Notes: generated from the sequence alone by a model not told the origin. DNA of 25,344 nucleotides from Chara braunii (GCA_003427395.1 BFEA01000002.1:9420192-9445535); one strand, 5' to 3'. Shown: positions 7,561 through 16,439, counted from the first letter of the stretch. Program-made: numbers and translations.

Positions 7561-8127
7561 AAATCCGTCGAATGCGATATCGAGATATGGGGAATCCCGT
7601 ACAATGCCATTATCGATTCGGGAGCCGCTGTTTTGGCTATCTTGTTACGGGTAGTTGAAAGAGAAGGGAGAAAGAACGATCTAATCATGCTTACGGAAAA
7701 AGATCAGCTCGTTTCAGCAGATGAGGAGAAGATCAAAACGGTGGGACGGATGACCAATGTTGCTTTTCGATTAGGTAAGGTACATGCTTTGAGAGATGTC
7801 GTAGTCTTAGACGTAAACACTTACGACGTCCTTTTTGGCCTTCCCACTCTTGTGGCCCTGCGAGCCAATCTTGATTTCGAGAGACGATCGATTGTTCTCC
7901 GAAATACAGGAGGAAGACCTTATGTTGTACCGATGAGATTGACCCTTCGTACCACCACTAACGTGACTCCGCGAGTCTCCCCCATGATGGCGGAAACTCT
8001 CCGCGTGATTACCTGGGATAATTCTGCAGACGACGGACAACCGTCAAAGGACACGGACAACAGCGACGAGGATGATCCGGTGATCCTGGAGATGGCGCAA
8101 CAACGGATCTATTATCCGGTGCAATGA
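7561..8127 (+). pseudogene. pol: aspartic protease (retropepsin) domain
   Basis: The frame reads ECDIEIWGIPYNAIIDSGAA, with DSGA (catalytic Asp codon 7615-7617) in the place of the retropepsin D-T/S-G-A motif. A second conserved region follows (DVVVLDVNTYDVLFGLPTL), typical of the retropepsin flap/C-terminal part. Protease cuts the Gag-Pol polyprotein. This frame is +1 relative to gag and continues through RT and RNase H. It is closed by TGA at 8125-8127, probably from CGA. An acidic linker (DNSDEDD) precedes that stop. Confidence 0.8.
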
Positions 8128-8718
8128 GTAAACGCACGATCGCTAAGCCTGACTGATCAGAACCTACAAAGAACGCAAGCTATGATCATGGGTGAACCCC
8201 TCGTGCAGATTTCGAGGATGGTCGATTCTTTGGAACCCCCTCGAACCCTGTACGAAGGTATCTCCCCTCTACTTGCACAATATGATGACAAAAGACACTA
8301 CTGCGACATCACGAGTCTTCCACGATCTCTTTTGTCGCCTGCAAAGGAGATACGATTGATACGCTTGGGAGTGGAGACCAATTCTTTGGAACCCCCTGAG
8401 CGCCTCGAAACCGGATTCGGAATCAAAATCGCGACGAAACCAGTGCCTTGGCAGGACGTTTGAGACGGAATAACACCGGAAGAACACGTGGCCATTCGAG
8501 AACAGGATGCACAGATGATGGCCACGGTATTCTCCTGGCGGTCGGACAATTCGTTTATTTCCGCACCCCCGCCCGAAAATACTAAGCGGGTGAGTACGAA
8601 ACACATCGGTGTGCGGATATGGGATGAGTTGTATGAGTTGCACGTGCTCCAATACATACCTAATGAAATCCACCACCTAATCGTGAAAATTCTAAAAGAA
8701 TACAAGTGAGCGATTAGT
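8128..8718 (+). pseudogene. pol: linker between protease and RT
   Basis: It is in the same frame as protease and RT, broken by TGA at 8461-8463 and 8707-8709; each sits where CGA would give Arg in context. It includes a repeated SLEPP(R/E) motif (near 8230 and 8385) and TPEEHVAIREQDAQMMATVF. I find no catalytic motif; gypsy elements usually have a spacer here. Confidence 0.6.
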
Positions 8719-9720
8719 GTGACAGACACAGATATTGGACTTTTGTTAGTCATACAGCACGAGATTCAAACCGAAAGCCATCCCACGATCCACTGTAAGC
8801 CCTACAGATACTCCCTGGTGGAGCGGAACACGGCCCTTAAGCAGATTCGAGAATTTGAAGCCAATGGGTGGATCGAACCCGCCACCGGGCCATGGTCGTT
8901 CCCCGTAGTATTAGTGCCAAAAAAGAACGGATCGATTCGCATATGCATTCATTATCGCAAGCTGAATGACATCACGATTAAAGATGTATACCCCCTTCCC
9001 AGGATTGATGACTTGCTGGATGCGATTGGATGTGCTAATTATTTAAGTACATTTGATATTCGACATGGCTTTCATCACATCCTGGTTAAGGAGGAAGACC
9101 GACCGAAAACGGCCTTTGTATTGTTTGAAGGCACGTGGCAGTGGGTTCGATGTCCGATGGGTATTTGCAACGCGCCTGCCACGTTTCAGCGGGCGATGAA
9201 CGTGACGTTCCAAGACTTCGTCAACAAGATGCGACTCACTCAAGGGATGATTAACTTTTGCGTCATCGTGTACATGGACGACATCCTCGTCTACTCGGAG
9301 ACCTATCACGGGCATGCACAACACATCGAGTGGACGCTAGGAGCTCTGAGAGACGCTGGGTTCAAGATCGCGCTCGAGAAGAGCGAGTTTTTCCTCTCAG
9401 AAATCTCATTCTTGGGTTACGTGGTGACACGTGGAGGACTGCGACCAGATTCAAGGAAAGTCGCAACGGTGAAATATGCTCCTGTCCCCACGTCAGTGAT
9501 GCAGCTTCGAGCTTTCCTGGGACTGACATCGTACTACCGCCGTTTTATCAAAGGCTTCGCTGCGATTGCACGACCTCTAACGAATCTGCTACGAAAGGAC
9601 CAGCCCCTCAGTTGGGACGCAGAGTGCGAACAGGCCTTCGCCACCCTCAAAGGCGCTTTGGCCACAACACCTATTTTGATCCGGCCGGACCCCACGAAGC
9701 AGTTCATTCTCATCACGGAC
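8719..9720 (+). pseudogene. pol: reverse transcriptase domain
   Basis: This RNA-dependent DNA polymerase spans about 334 codons without a stop. Visible motifs in order are PFRYSLVE-like CKPYRYSLVERN, SFPVVLVPKKNGSIRICIHY (fingers), LSTFDIRHGFHHI with the first catalytic Asp at 9055-9057, RCPMGICNAPATFQRAM, VIVYMDDILVYSE with the YMDD box at 9271-9282, FLGYVVTRGGL, and the connection sequence LRAFLGLTSYYRRFIKGFA. All polymerase aspartates are intact. The frame has no local ATG of its own and is part of the polyprotein; the following stops (TGA 9721, TAG 9724) fall at the RT/RNase H junction. Confidence 0.93.
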
Positions 9721-10122
9721 TGATAGCCAGAGGCGATCTCCGCTATTCTAGCGCAGAAGGGGAACGACGACCGAGAGCGCGTGATCGAGTACGCGTCTCG
9801 TACGGTGCCAGACGAACGAAGGAACGATTCAGCCCCGCAAGGTGAATGCTATGCTGTAGTCTGGGGAGTTCAACACTTCCATCCCTACTTGTACGGACAA
9901 AAGTTCGTCCTTGTAACCAATCACGAGCCATTATTGGCTCTCAAGAAGCTCACCAATTACACAGGCATGATTGGACGGTGGTCGGTGCGGCTACAGGAAT
10001 ACGATTTCGCCCCGTTAGGATACCAAAGGGCGAAGAAATCATTCCATGGAAGGAACCGGAGTCAGCAAACGGACCCAAGTACGGACAGGAGGCAGCCCTT
10101 CCACGTGGCAAGAAGCAGGTGA
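9700..10122 (+). pseudogene. pol: RNase H domain, catalytic residue lost
   Basis: RNase H removes the RNA template after copying. The first catalytic Asp (ITD, codon 9718-9720) is followed by TGA TAG and then PEAISAILAQKG; the doublet is two transitions away from Trp-Gln, the residues usually found there. EYASRTVPDERRNDSAPQGE carries the Glu (9844-9846). The next motif reads LVTNHEPLLALKKL, so the usual Asp of VTDHEP is Asn (codon 9919-9921, one G-to-A change). After EYDFAPLG the alignment to ordinary gypsy sequence fades and a frame change of +2 leads to the integrase frame. The domain is inactive. Confidence 0.85.
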
Positions 10123-10214
10123 TTGGCAGTGGGTGACGAAGGTAATCCTACGACTCCTCTCTCTCCCCTCTCATCTTCATTTTTTCTCCCCCGCCCGACA
10201 AATTTTGTTATTTT

Positions 10215-10367
10215 TGTGAAGCGATCTCGTGCGTCTACGCGATCTCAATGCGTCCTAGCGGAGAAAGGTATGCAGAATGGATAGATTGTCGACAGTGTGT
10301 CGCACGAACCCATGGCTCGTGCATCTAGTACAGAAATGGCGATAAGCCTTGGTTGTGTCCCTTGTGT
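10215..10367 (+). pseudogene. pol: PHD-like zinc finger between RNase H and integrase
   Basis: In the integrase frame the sequence reads EWIDCRQCVARTHGSC (Cys codons 10287 and 10296, His 10311, Cys 10320) and, 11 codons on, PWLCPLC (Cys 10356 and 10365). The spacing W-X2-C-X2-C-X4-H-X2-C followed by W-X-C-X2-C is that of the second half of a PHD finger, a reader of histone H3 tails. An upstream CEAISC (10215-10232) may be the remains of the first metal pair, but its spacing is not canonical. TAG at 10326-10328 breaks the frame. If real, it would offer a chromatin-targeting module comparable to the C-terminal chromodomain of chromoviruses. A degenerate zinc finger of another kind is the alternative. 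Confidence 0.6.
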
Positions 10368-11843
10368 CGGACTGATAAGATTCCGACTGAAGCTCGATTT
10401 CTTGACGCCACGTCAGAAGGGTTGGAAAAGACCCGGAAGTTTAGAAGGGCCGAGGTATGGATGGACATCGCTCTAATTGCCACCTTGGTAGGAAACCCCC
10501 TCCAGGACTTCACTAAGGGAGACAGGAGGAGGGTCAATAAAAGGGCTCGGGATTATCGTTGGAACGAGGGCCGGTTAGAAAAACGGAAAACGAATGGTAA
10601 CGGGATTTGGATGGTAGTGCCGCACCCGTTCATGAGGTATGACTGGGTTAAGACGGCGCATGAGGAAACGGCAACCCATTTTGCCGTACGGATCACGGAA
10701 GCGGCAATCGACAAGAACGAGTGGTATTGATCCAATATTCGCGATGATGTGAAATTCATTGTCGCGAATTGTCAGGTATGCGCTGCAGACAAGACGCCGA
10801 TCCAACCGCCAAGATCGATAGTACAGACGGTAGTCGAACAACTGTTTCAAAGGGTTAGCATGGATACTACCGATATTGTGGGGCCCCCTGGACCTAATAG
10901 CTGCGAGTATTCAATCCTACTGGTATTCGTAGACCACTTTTCGAAATGGATTGAGGCATATCCGTGTCGTACACGACAGGCGGCTGAAATTGCGCGATAC
11001 GTCAACCGGTTTCTAGGGATGCACCAGGACACGGAGGAAATCCTGACCGACAATGGGGCAGAATTCAGAGGGGAAGTCTTAAGGAATCTGGTCGTACACG
11101 GCGTCGCTATTCGGAACACTGCACCCCACATGTCGCAATCTAATGGCTTGGTGGAAAACGCAAATCGAGTGATAAAGACACCATTGCGATGAAACATCGC
11201 GGCACGGGATCCGAGGCCCTGACCCGATATCGTAGATCACATCCTCGCGGTCCATCAGGGAACGCCTCACGAATCGACGGGCCTTAGCCCCTTCCAATTA
11301 CGAACCAATAGTGTAGCTTGTGTTTCGATACCGAGCCTCCCCGACGAATCTTCATTGAACCGGCGACCCACAAGGGCCACGGTTCGTGACAAGGCCAAAC
11401 GACACATGGAGTTGATGGAGTGGTCCCTTCCCCGATTAGCCCGAAAATGCCAAAAAATGACTGAGTTGGCCCACGGCCGACAAGTCCGTAGCTACGAGGC
11501 CCGAAATGGGAACGCAGGGCCATAGCCCCAGTATAAATTTGGGGACCTGGTGCAGGTGAGGAAATGTGCTCGACAAGGGAAGATAGCGCCACGATTCTTC
11601 GGGCGGTTTCGTATGATCGAACTCGGCCCGAACGGAGTGAACACCGTGCGCCTCGTGCCGGAGGTCTCGGGAAGCCGATAGGCTCGACCGATCGTCTGCC
11701 ACGTGTCCTATCTACGTCTTCTCCCTTCCTCTCCATCTCAAGCTGCATCTGCTTCCTCCTTCGCTATAGAAGAGAACGACGATTCCTTATCGCCTTCATC
11801 CCCCCGTGCTTCTCTTACTCCGTCCTCATCGCTATGGCCATGA
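10368..11843 (+). pseudogene. pol: integrase (HHCC, DDE core, C-terminal domain)
   Basis: Integrase inserts the cDNA into chromosomes. The zinc-binding HHCC part has His codons 10659 and 10677 and Cys codons 10770 and 10779. The rve core has Asp 10863-10865 (SMDTTDIVGP), Asp 11049-11051 (LTDNGAEF) and Glu 11154-11156 (NGLVENANR), 62 and 35 codons apart, so the DDE triad is complete. The C-terminal part includes YKFGDLVQVRKCARQGKIAP and ends in a Ser/Pro-rich tail at TGA 11841-11843. In-frame stops lie at 10728, 11190, 11220 (TGA) and 11523, 11679 (TAG); those at 10728, 11190 and 11220 fall where family context favours Trp (TGG). I see no chromodomain after it. Confidence 0.9.
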
Positions 11844-12322
11844 GTTTTCTCACTGAGCGGGCTATCGGCGATCACATGTTGGCGCCACGTGGCGACATTT
11901 CGGCAATTTGGCAAGTTCATCACCCGCGATTCAGTCTGGACCTTTTACGGCTCGCGCAGTTCTTCAACACTACCGGGGTGTACACAGCGGCGGAGTTCCG
12001 ATTCACCGGTCATCGTCAAGCAATCGTATTGGCAGAGGCGGCAACGGTTCGACGGCTGTCAGCACCAGGAGTTAGCCACGTGTCTACTACCGTCATCTTC
12101 AGCGGCGACATTAGCGCGATCAGCCCTCTGCGACACACGCCCATCCGGACGTCGCTAAGGGAGTGGGGTCAACAGCTGGCAGCAGAGTGGAATCAGTGGC
12201 TGACACGTCGTGGCAATAATCTTGTCCCCGCGGACGACATCGAAGTCGGAGGACTCCGGACATCTCGACACGAGCCCGCGGTGGTGCTCCCTCAGCTCGT
12301 CCCTTTCCAACGTCCTCAATGA
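11834..12322 (+). CDS. Post-integrase ORF A, 162 aa, unknown function
   Basis: The ORF begins with ATGGCCATGAG; its second ATG (11840) overlaps the pol stop TGA (11841-11843) as ATGA, in a different frame from pol. The 162-aa product starts MAMSFLTERAIGDHM and contains two related segments, RGDISAI (residue 20) and SGDISAI (residue 91). It is otherwise without a recognised domain, signal peptide or membrane segment, so it is not an obvious envelope protein. It sits where envelope-like or accessory genes of gypsy elements lie. It is free of stops over its length, unlike pol. It could be expressed by reinitiation or from a spliced RNA. Confidence 0.6.
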   Translation: MAMSFLTERAIGDHMLAPRGDISAIWQVHHPRFSLDLLRLAQFFNTTGVYTAAEFRFTGHRQAIVLAEAATVRRLSAPGVSHVSTTVIFSGDISAISPLRHTPIRTSLREWGQQLAAEWNQWLTRRGNNLVPADDIEVGGLRTSRHEPAVVLPQLVPFQRPQ

Positions 12323-12549
12323 ACCGATCCCAACTCTCTACCTTCGCTCTCCCCTCTCTCTTCCCTACCTTCTGGCAGTCTGATCTTTGCCCCCGTCTCT
12401 CTTTTCGTCTGAAACCACTTGCTGTCCCCCTCCTCAACCGAAGATAGTGAGAACTGTGGTGCGAACACTTCGTCGATCTTTCGGTGTGTCTGGTCGGAGT
12501 GCAACTGACGTGGACGAGGGACATAGAGCATCGCGTCTGAGTCGCATGC
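12323..12549 (+). other. Pyrimidine-rich spacer between ORF A and ORF B
   Basis: It starts with a C/T-rich stretch (about 12330-12430) and has no convincing ORF in the plus direction. The C/T tract could serve splicing, for example as a polypyrimidine tract for an acceptor used to express ORF B, but no acceptor can be fixed by eye. Confidence 0.35.
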
Positions 12550-13386
12550 ATGGAGTTGTTGATCATCCAAGCTCGGAGGACGGAGGTGGAAGGATACCTT
12601 TTCGGATTTCTATTCGGATCGGTGCATCCCGGCTATCGACAACAGATCGTGCAGGAACTCACGATTCCCCTCGTGCAGCTGGCCGACGATCTCCCTCTCG
12701 ATATCGTCTCGCAGTGTGACGAGAGCCCGGTCCCGCACGTCCTATCACGAACTCTGACACCCTACCTGCAGTGGTCGGCTTGCCTCGAGGAGCTAGCAGG
12801 TAACAACAACCCGCCATCGCAACAACCATACCTGGACCCCCAGGGGATAATCGACCTCGCCTTCTTTCAACCTCGAACGGCCTCCGAAGACGAAGCGATA
12901 ACACTAGAAGAGGAGGAGGAAGAGGACGAAGAGGCAGGCGACGAGGAAGAAGAAGAGGAACCCCCGGAAGAAGGAAGTTACAGCAAGCATAGCGAGGGAG
13001 AGCAGAGTGACGAAGAGGAAGAAGAGGATCAGTCAGAGGAAGAGGAGGAATCTGAGTGGGAGACGTTGGGAGAAGAGGCGGATCGCGCAGAGCCCCACGA
13101 GGAGGATCCCGAGGCTGCGCGAAGAAGAGAGGAGATAGCGGCCAGGACGCAGCCACTGGAGTTCGCAAGCGGGGTGGACCTGCCGATCCCGAACGACCCA
13201 GCCAAGGATCCCGAGCCACCCAAGAACGACGATGGGGACCTTGCTGCCGAGACTTCGAGCGCACCGGCCAGACGGCGACGAAGCCGATCCCCCTCCCCCT
13301 CCACCTCAGCCCGTCCACCAGTTCGAGCTCGTACCGATGCGGGGCATCGGGCTTCGTCCCCGGTCCTTATCCCGTCGTCCCCTTGA
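12550..13386 (+). CDS. Post-integrase ORF B, 278-aa acidic protein
   Basis: The ORF starts MELLIIQARRTEVEGYLFGF at the first ATG of this frame. Residues 1-110 look globular (SVHPGYRQQIVQELTIPLVQ). About residues 113-185 form an intensely acidic tract of Glu/Asp runs. Residues 240-278 are Arg/Ser/Pro-rich (ARRRRSRSPSPS), like a nuclear or RNA-binding tail. There is no transmembrane segment and no known domain. It has a full open frame despite heavy pol decay. The acidic tract is purine-rich DNA (GAAGAGGAG repeats) and opens a spurious 219-aa frame on the other strand. A role in chromatin or in holding nucleocapsid is speculation. The frame differs from ORF A. Confidence 0.6.
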   Translation: MELLIIQARRTEVEGYLFGFLFGSVHPGYRQQIVQELTIPLVQLADDLPLDIVSQCDESPVPHVLSRTLTPYLQWSACLEELAGNNNPPSQQPYLDPQGIIDLAFFQPRTASEDEAITLEEEEEEDEEAGDEEEEEEPPEEGSYSKHSEGEQSDEEEEEDQSEEEEESEWETLGEEADRAEPHEEDPEAARRREEIAARTQPLEFASGVDLPIPNDPAKDPEPPKNDDGDLAAETSSAPARRRRSRSPSPSTSARPPVRARTDAGHRASSPVLIPSSP

Positions 13387-13864
13387 CCACCTCACCCTCC
13401 ACCAGATCACGACCTGCATCACCTTCCCCTGCAATCCCTTCCCAATAGACACCTTTCGCTTCTTCTACGCCACCCGTCTTGCTGTCACGGTTCAACCCCA
13501 TCCTTCTACCCGGTGTGCCACCCCTGTTTTCTGTCTCCACGCCCTTCTCTTCAGTGTCGTGTGGCGAGACCACAACATCGTCGAGGTTTACTGCATGATC
13601 ACGGGGACTATCCCCGCATGCGAAAACCACGATCACTTCCGCACGGCGCTTTTTCGAATTTTCACCACCCTTTACCCCGACTATCTCGCATCCCTCCCGC
13701 ATAGTGGCAATCGATTCCCTAGCTTCCACCGGATCATCCGATATCAGGAGCTTCCGGAGACAGTCGCGGGATTAGAATGCTTCCTGCCCCCACTCCCGAC
13801 TACCCCAACCCCTCGCCATGCCCCCATGAATCGTCTTCCCTTTCCCCTTCCCTTAGGTCATTGA
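13387..13864 (+). pseudogene. Post-integrase ORF C remnant
   Basis: A plus-strand open frame (open from 13232) becomes protein-like after ORF B ends, with DTFRFFYATRLAVTV, HNIVEVYCMITGTIPACENH, DHFRTALFRIFTTLYPDYLA and ending near PFPLPLGH at the stop 13862-13864. It has no ATG near its left end; the first ATG is about 13594. It may be the continuation of ORF B after a frameshift or a separate gene. It has no recognised domain, and its one hydrophobic stretch is short. Confidence 0.4.
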
Positions 13865-14104
13865 TGTATGGTTGATTGGCACGTGCCACGGCGATGGCAC
13901 GCACGATCCCCTCCTTGGATTGAAGAGAGCCCATCCTGAGGAAACTATAGGATAGAGCCACGTGTGCCACCCTGGATGACGTCCACACTCTTATCGAATG
14001 GTAAGTGGCAACAAAGAAGGCTCCGCGTGTCGATCGATTAGAATGATCGACACGTGTCATGATCCCCTCCTTGCTTAAGATTGGAACCCCCTGGGCGTCA
14101 CATA
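13865..14104 (+). promoter_or_regulatory. Region before the 3' LTR: G-boxes, hairpin and LTR-end palindrome, no clear polypurine tract
   Basis: Three perfect CACGTG motifs lie at 13880, 13959 and 14051. GATCCCCTCCTTG occurs twice (13905-13917, 14061-14073). A strong hairpin (CGTGTCGATC at 14026-14035 with its complement at 14045-14054) is followed by TGGGCGTCACA (14092-14102), a copy of the LTR 3' end. A polypurine tract, expected directly before a 3' LTR, is not visible. Confidence 0.6.
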
Positions 14105-15133
14105 TGTGACGAACCACTTTCTGTTCCGCGCGATTTTCTGCACGATGACAATGAGGGGTCCTAAGATGGGAAGGTTGGGCCAATTATGGGAGATCGAGAT
14201 CGAAGGGAAATTGCATCGGTGTCCTCGCTCTTTCGTCTTTTCTCTTTCGTTGCTTCTTTTTGGATGGTTGGGTTCAGAGCCGGACAAGTCCCGAGATGTC
14301 CGATTGAGTGGTTGTCGCGCTGACGAAGGCGCGAATAATAATGTTTGACATCACTTCTTTCTAGTTCTGTTGTCGGGTTTTAGGCGAGGAGGTCGCGTGG
14401 GAATTTTGCTTCGTTCTTTTTGAATTTCTTTTTCGAATCTTGTCGAGCTCTTGACGGCTCTCGGAACTTCGGGTTTTCTTTCCAGAATTTGTGTTTCTTT
14501 TTGCATTAGCAAGGAATTTAGGAATTCGGGATTTCTTTTGCCGCGCGCTGTCTTTCTTGCGCGCTTCTTTTTGCGGCTACAACGGAGCTCTGATTAGTCG
14601 GCGCCCTTAATCTTGCAAGTAACTGTAATTTTTGGGCGGACGCCATTGTAACTGTATCTTTCTTCTTGAGCTTCGTCTTTCCCACGCTCTCTTTCCCTTT
14701 TGTTGTGCCTAGTAGTTAGCCCCGCAGCCTACATGCTCGGATCGATGCGTGGAGAGTGGCTACGTCCCCCACGCCGCGGTCTGGCCATGCAGAATGCTGG
14801 CGCTCCCTCTCCTAATCTTCCTTCTAAGTCCCTGTAATTCCGTGTTTTCGCGAATGCATGCACGCTGTTTAAATTGCGGCTGCGCGATTAGATAGCTCTC
14901 TTAACCAGCTGTTGGAAGCTCGGGGTAGCGCGATCAGTGAGGGTCAGCTCACGTGCGAAGTAAGAGGTGAGTTGAAGTGGGAGTCGGGCGACCCGACGAG
15001 CGGGTGCCGAATGCGCAGGGTTTACGCGTGGGGTTACGAGGGACTGTAGCGTGCGGGCGAACCTGACGGGTGCAGGAGGACTAAGCGGGGTGACGACTTT
15101 GTGGGTTGGTGAGTGACGACAGACTGTCCGCAT

Positions 15134-15135
<2 letters not shown>

Positions 15136-15196
<61 letters not shown>
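15136..15196 (+). repeat. Pure GA microsatellite in the 3' LTR
   Basis: About 30 uninterrupted GA units (61 bp) against 31 interrupted bp at the same place in the 5' LTR. It yields a false Leu-Ser repeat frame on the minus strand. Confidence 0.95.
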
Positions 15197-15198
<2 letters not shown>

Positions 15199-15714
15199 GA
15201 TGAACGTGGATTTGCAATTTTCTTTGTCTTTTCTCCCTCTTTGCTTTTGTATATAAATTTTGATCTCGGCTCAAGGCGACTTGCCCGTTTTCTTTTGTTT
15301 CGGAATCCTTGTCTCGGTTTCAGCCCACACTCGTTTTTGCGATTGATCTTGATCTCGTTTATTGGGTGTTTTGTCGAATGAATGGATGAATGAATGTTAT
15401 GTTTGTTGCTTTTCTTTTGTCTGGTCCTTGCCTTTGCTTGCCATTAGGATAACCCCTAAACGAGGTAGAAATTTTTGCATAGTCGTCATTATTGCTTCCA
15501 TTATGGCTTTGATCCGTTGTTGTTCTGATGTTGTTGTGATGTCTGATGTTGTTGTGATGTCTGATGTGTGTTAACACCTTGCATGCCCAGAAACAAGCGA
15601 ACACCCTGCGAGGACACGCGTAAGCGCGATTTGATCTGCGCAGCCTACACGTGTCCACGCGTGCCGATTCGCGACTATTGACGAACCTGACATCCATTAC
15701 GCCGCAATGATAAG

Positions 15715-16032
15715 ATGTCGAGCTCTTGGGACTCGGAGTACTTCGACCCTTGGGTGAGAGAATGTATTAGGCAAAGATACCCGGAATTCCCCTGCCTAAC
15801 CGAGAATCGATTGTGCCCTAGGGAGTTTCACTATGCCGTAACCAGCGATCCAAGGTGCCCCGATTTTCCCACCACGGATAACACGCAATACTTCATATCC
15901 CCCGGCTTCGTCGTTATCACTACCAATTTCCCTCCCTTCCGGCTCCTCCTTCCTTATCACCAACTCACAGTAGTTCCGTGGAATTCCATCGCCCCGTATT
16001 GGCCCCGCACGCCTTGGGGAAATTGTCGGTGA
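15715..16032 (+). pseudogene. ORF inside the 3' LTR, truncated copy, 105 aa
   Basis: It is the counterpart of 5111-5593. It begins MSSSWDSEYFDPWVRE and matches the 5' LTR copy over 105 codons with about 9 differences, ending at TGA 16030-16032 where the other copy has CGA. Being in the 3' LTR it would not be at the start of the element's own RNA, but LTR-initiated transcripts into the right flank could contain it. Confidence 0.45.
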
Positions 16033-16439
16033 CGCGGCGGTCGACGAGCCTCTGAAACTATGGGGCCTAACCAAAACGCGTGACGACAGACGCCACGTGT
16101 CTGCACCCGAAGGTCCGACTCAACGGAATCACAACCACCCCGGGCGGGCCCATCCCCGAACCTCCACCACCGAAAGAGACGGATCAGACGACCTTGAATG
16201 CACCGCACATGCCATCTGCCTTATGCTGCACGACCTCGACCGCCATCAGATTGGAAGTAACTCGCCCCTTAGCCCTATTGCATCTATGCACCTGAAACCT
16301 TGCCACATGAGATCTCAGTTCCGACCTGGGACTCCACCCCCGCTTTCCCAAAAATCCTTGGCACACCCCTTTTCGCACTTCCAGTCCCACATCCCATTCT
16401 GATCAGGAAGTCGCGTCGGGCGTGAGGTTGGGCGTCACA

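Larger units (their letters stand above)
3492..16439 (+). mobile_element. Ty3/gypsy LTR retrotransposon, complete but inactive
   Basis: A 12.9-kb element has two LTRs of about 2.3 kb (3492-5827 and 14105-16439), ends TGTGACG and CGTCACA, a 4-5 bp target duplication, a tRNA-Met-type primer site, and a gag-protease-RT-RNase H-integrase order. RT before integrase defines the Ty3/gypsy class. It is unusually long because of the LTRs and about 2 kb of extra ORFs after integrase. There are at least 14 in-frame TGA/TAG codons and two frame changes. The LTRs differ by roughly 3-6% in stretches aligned by eye, mostly transitions, plus several indels, so insertion is not recent. It interrupts ORF2 of LINE A. 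Confidence 0.95.
14105..16439 (+). repeat. 3' LTR
   Basis: It starts TGTGACGAACC and ends GGCGTCACA, giving perfect 7-bp inverted ends. Differences from the 5' LTR are mainly transitions, several at CpG sites. Indels include an uninterrupted GA expansion, an 18-bp duplication (15525-15562 region), a 15-bp insertion near 14318, and the absence of about 100 bp present in the 5' LTR after 4880. Confidence 0.93.

Noticed and set aside
11284-11748. Minus-strand 154-aa ORF opposite the integrase C-terminal part
   Set aside because: The plus strand here is clearly integrase in the pol frame; the opposite frame is a shadow.
12659-13318. 219-aa minus-strand ORF opposite the acidic ORF
   Set aside because: It is the shadow of the GAA/GAG-rich ORF B; its Leu/Pro-rich product follows from the complement of Glu codons.
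13800-14183. Minus-strand 127-aa ORF across the 3' LTR start
   Set aside because: It crosses the internal/LTR border, has no protein-like conservation between the LTRs and overlaps the hairpin region.
14888-15274. Minus-strand ORF with a long Leu-Ser repeat
   Set aside because: It is created by the GA microsatellite of the 3' LTR and is frame-shifted in the 5' LTR.
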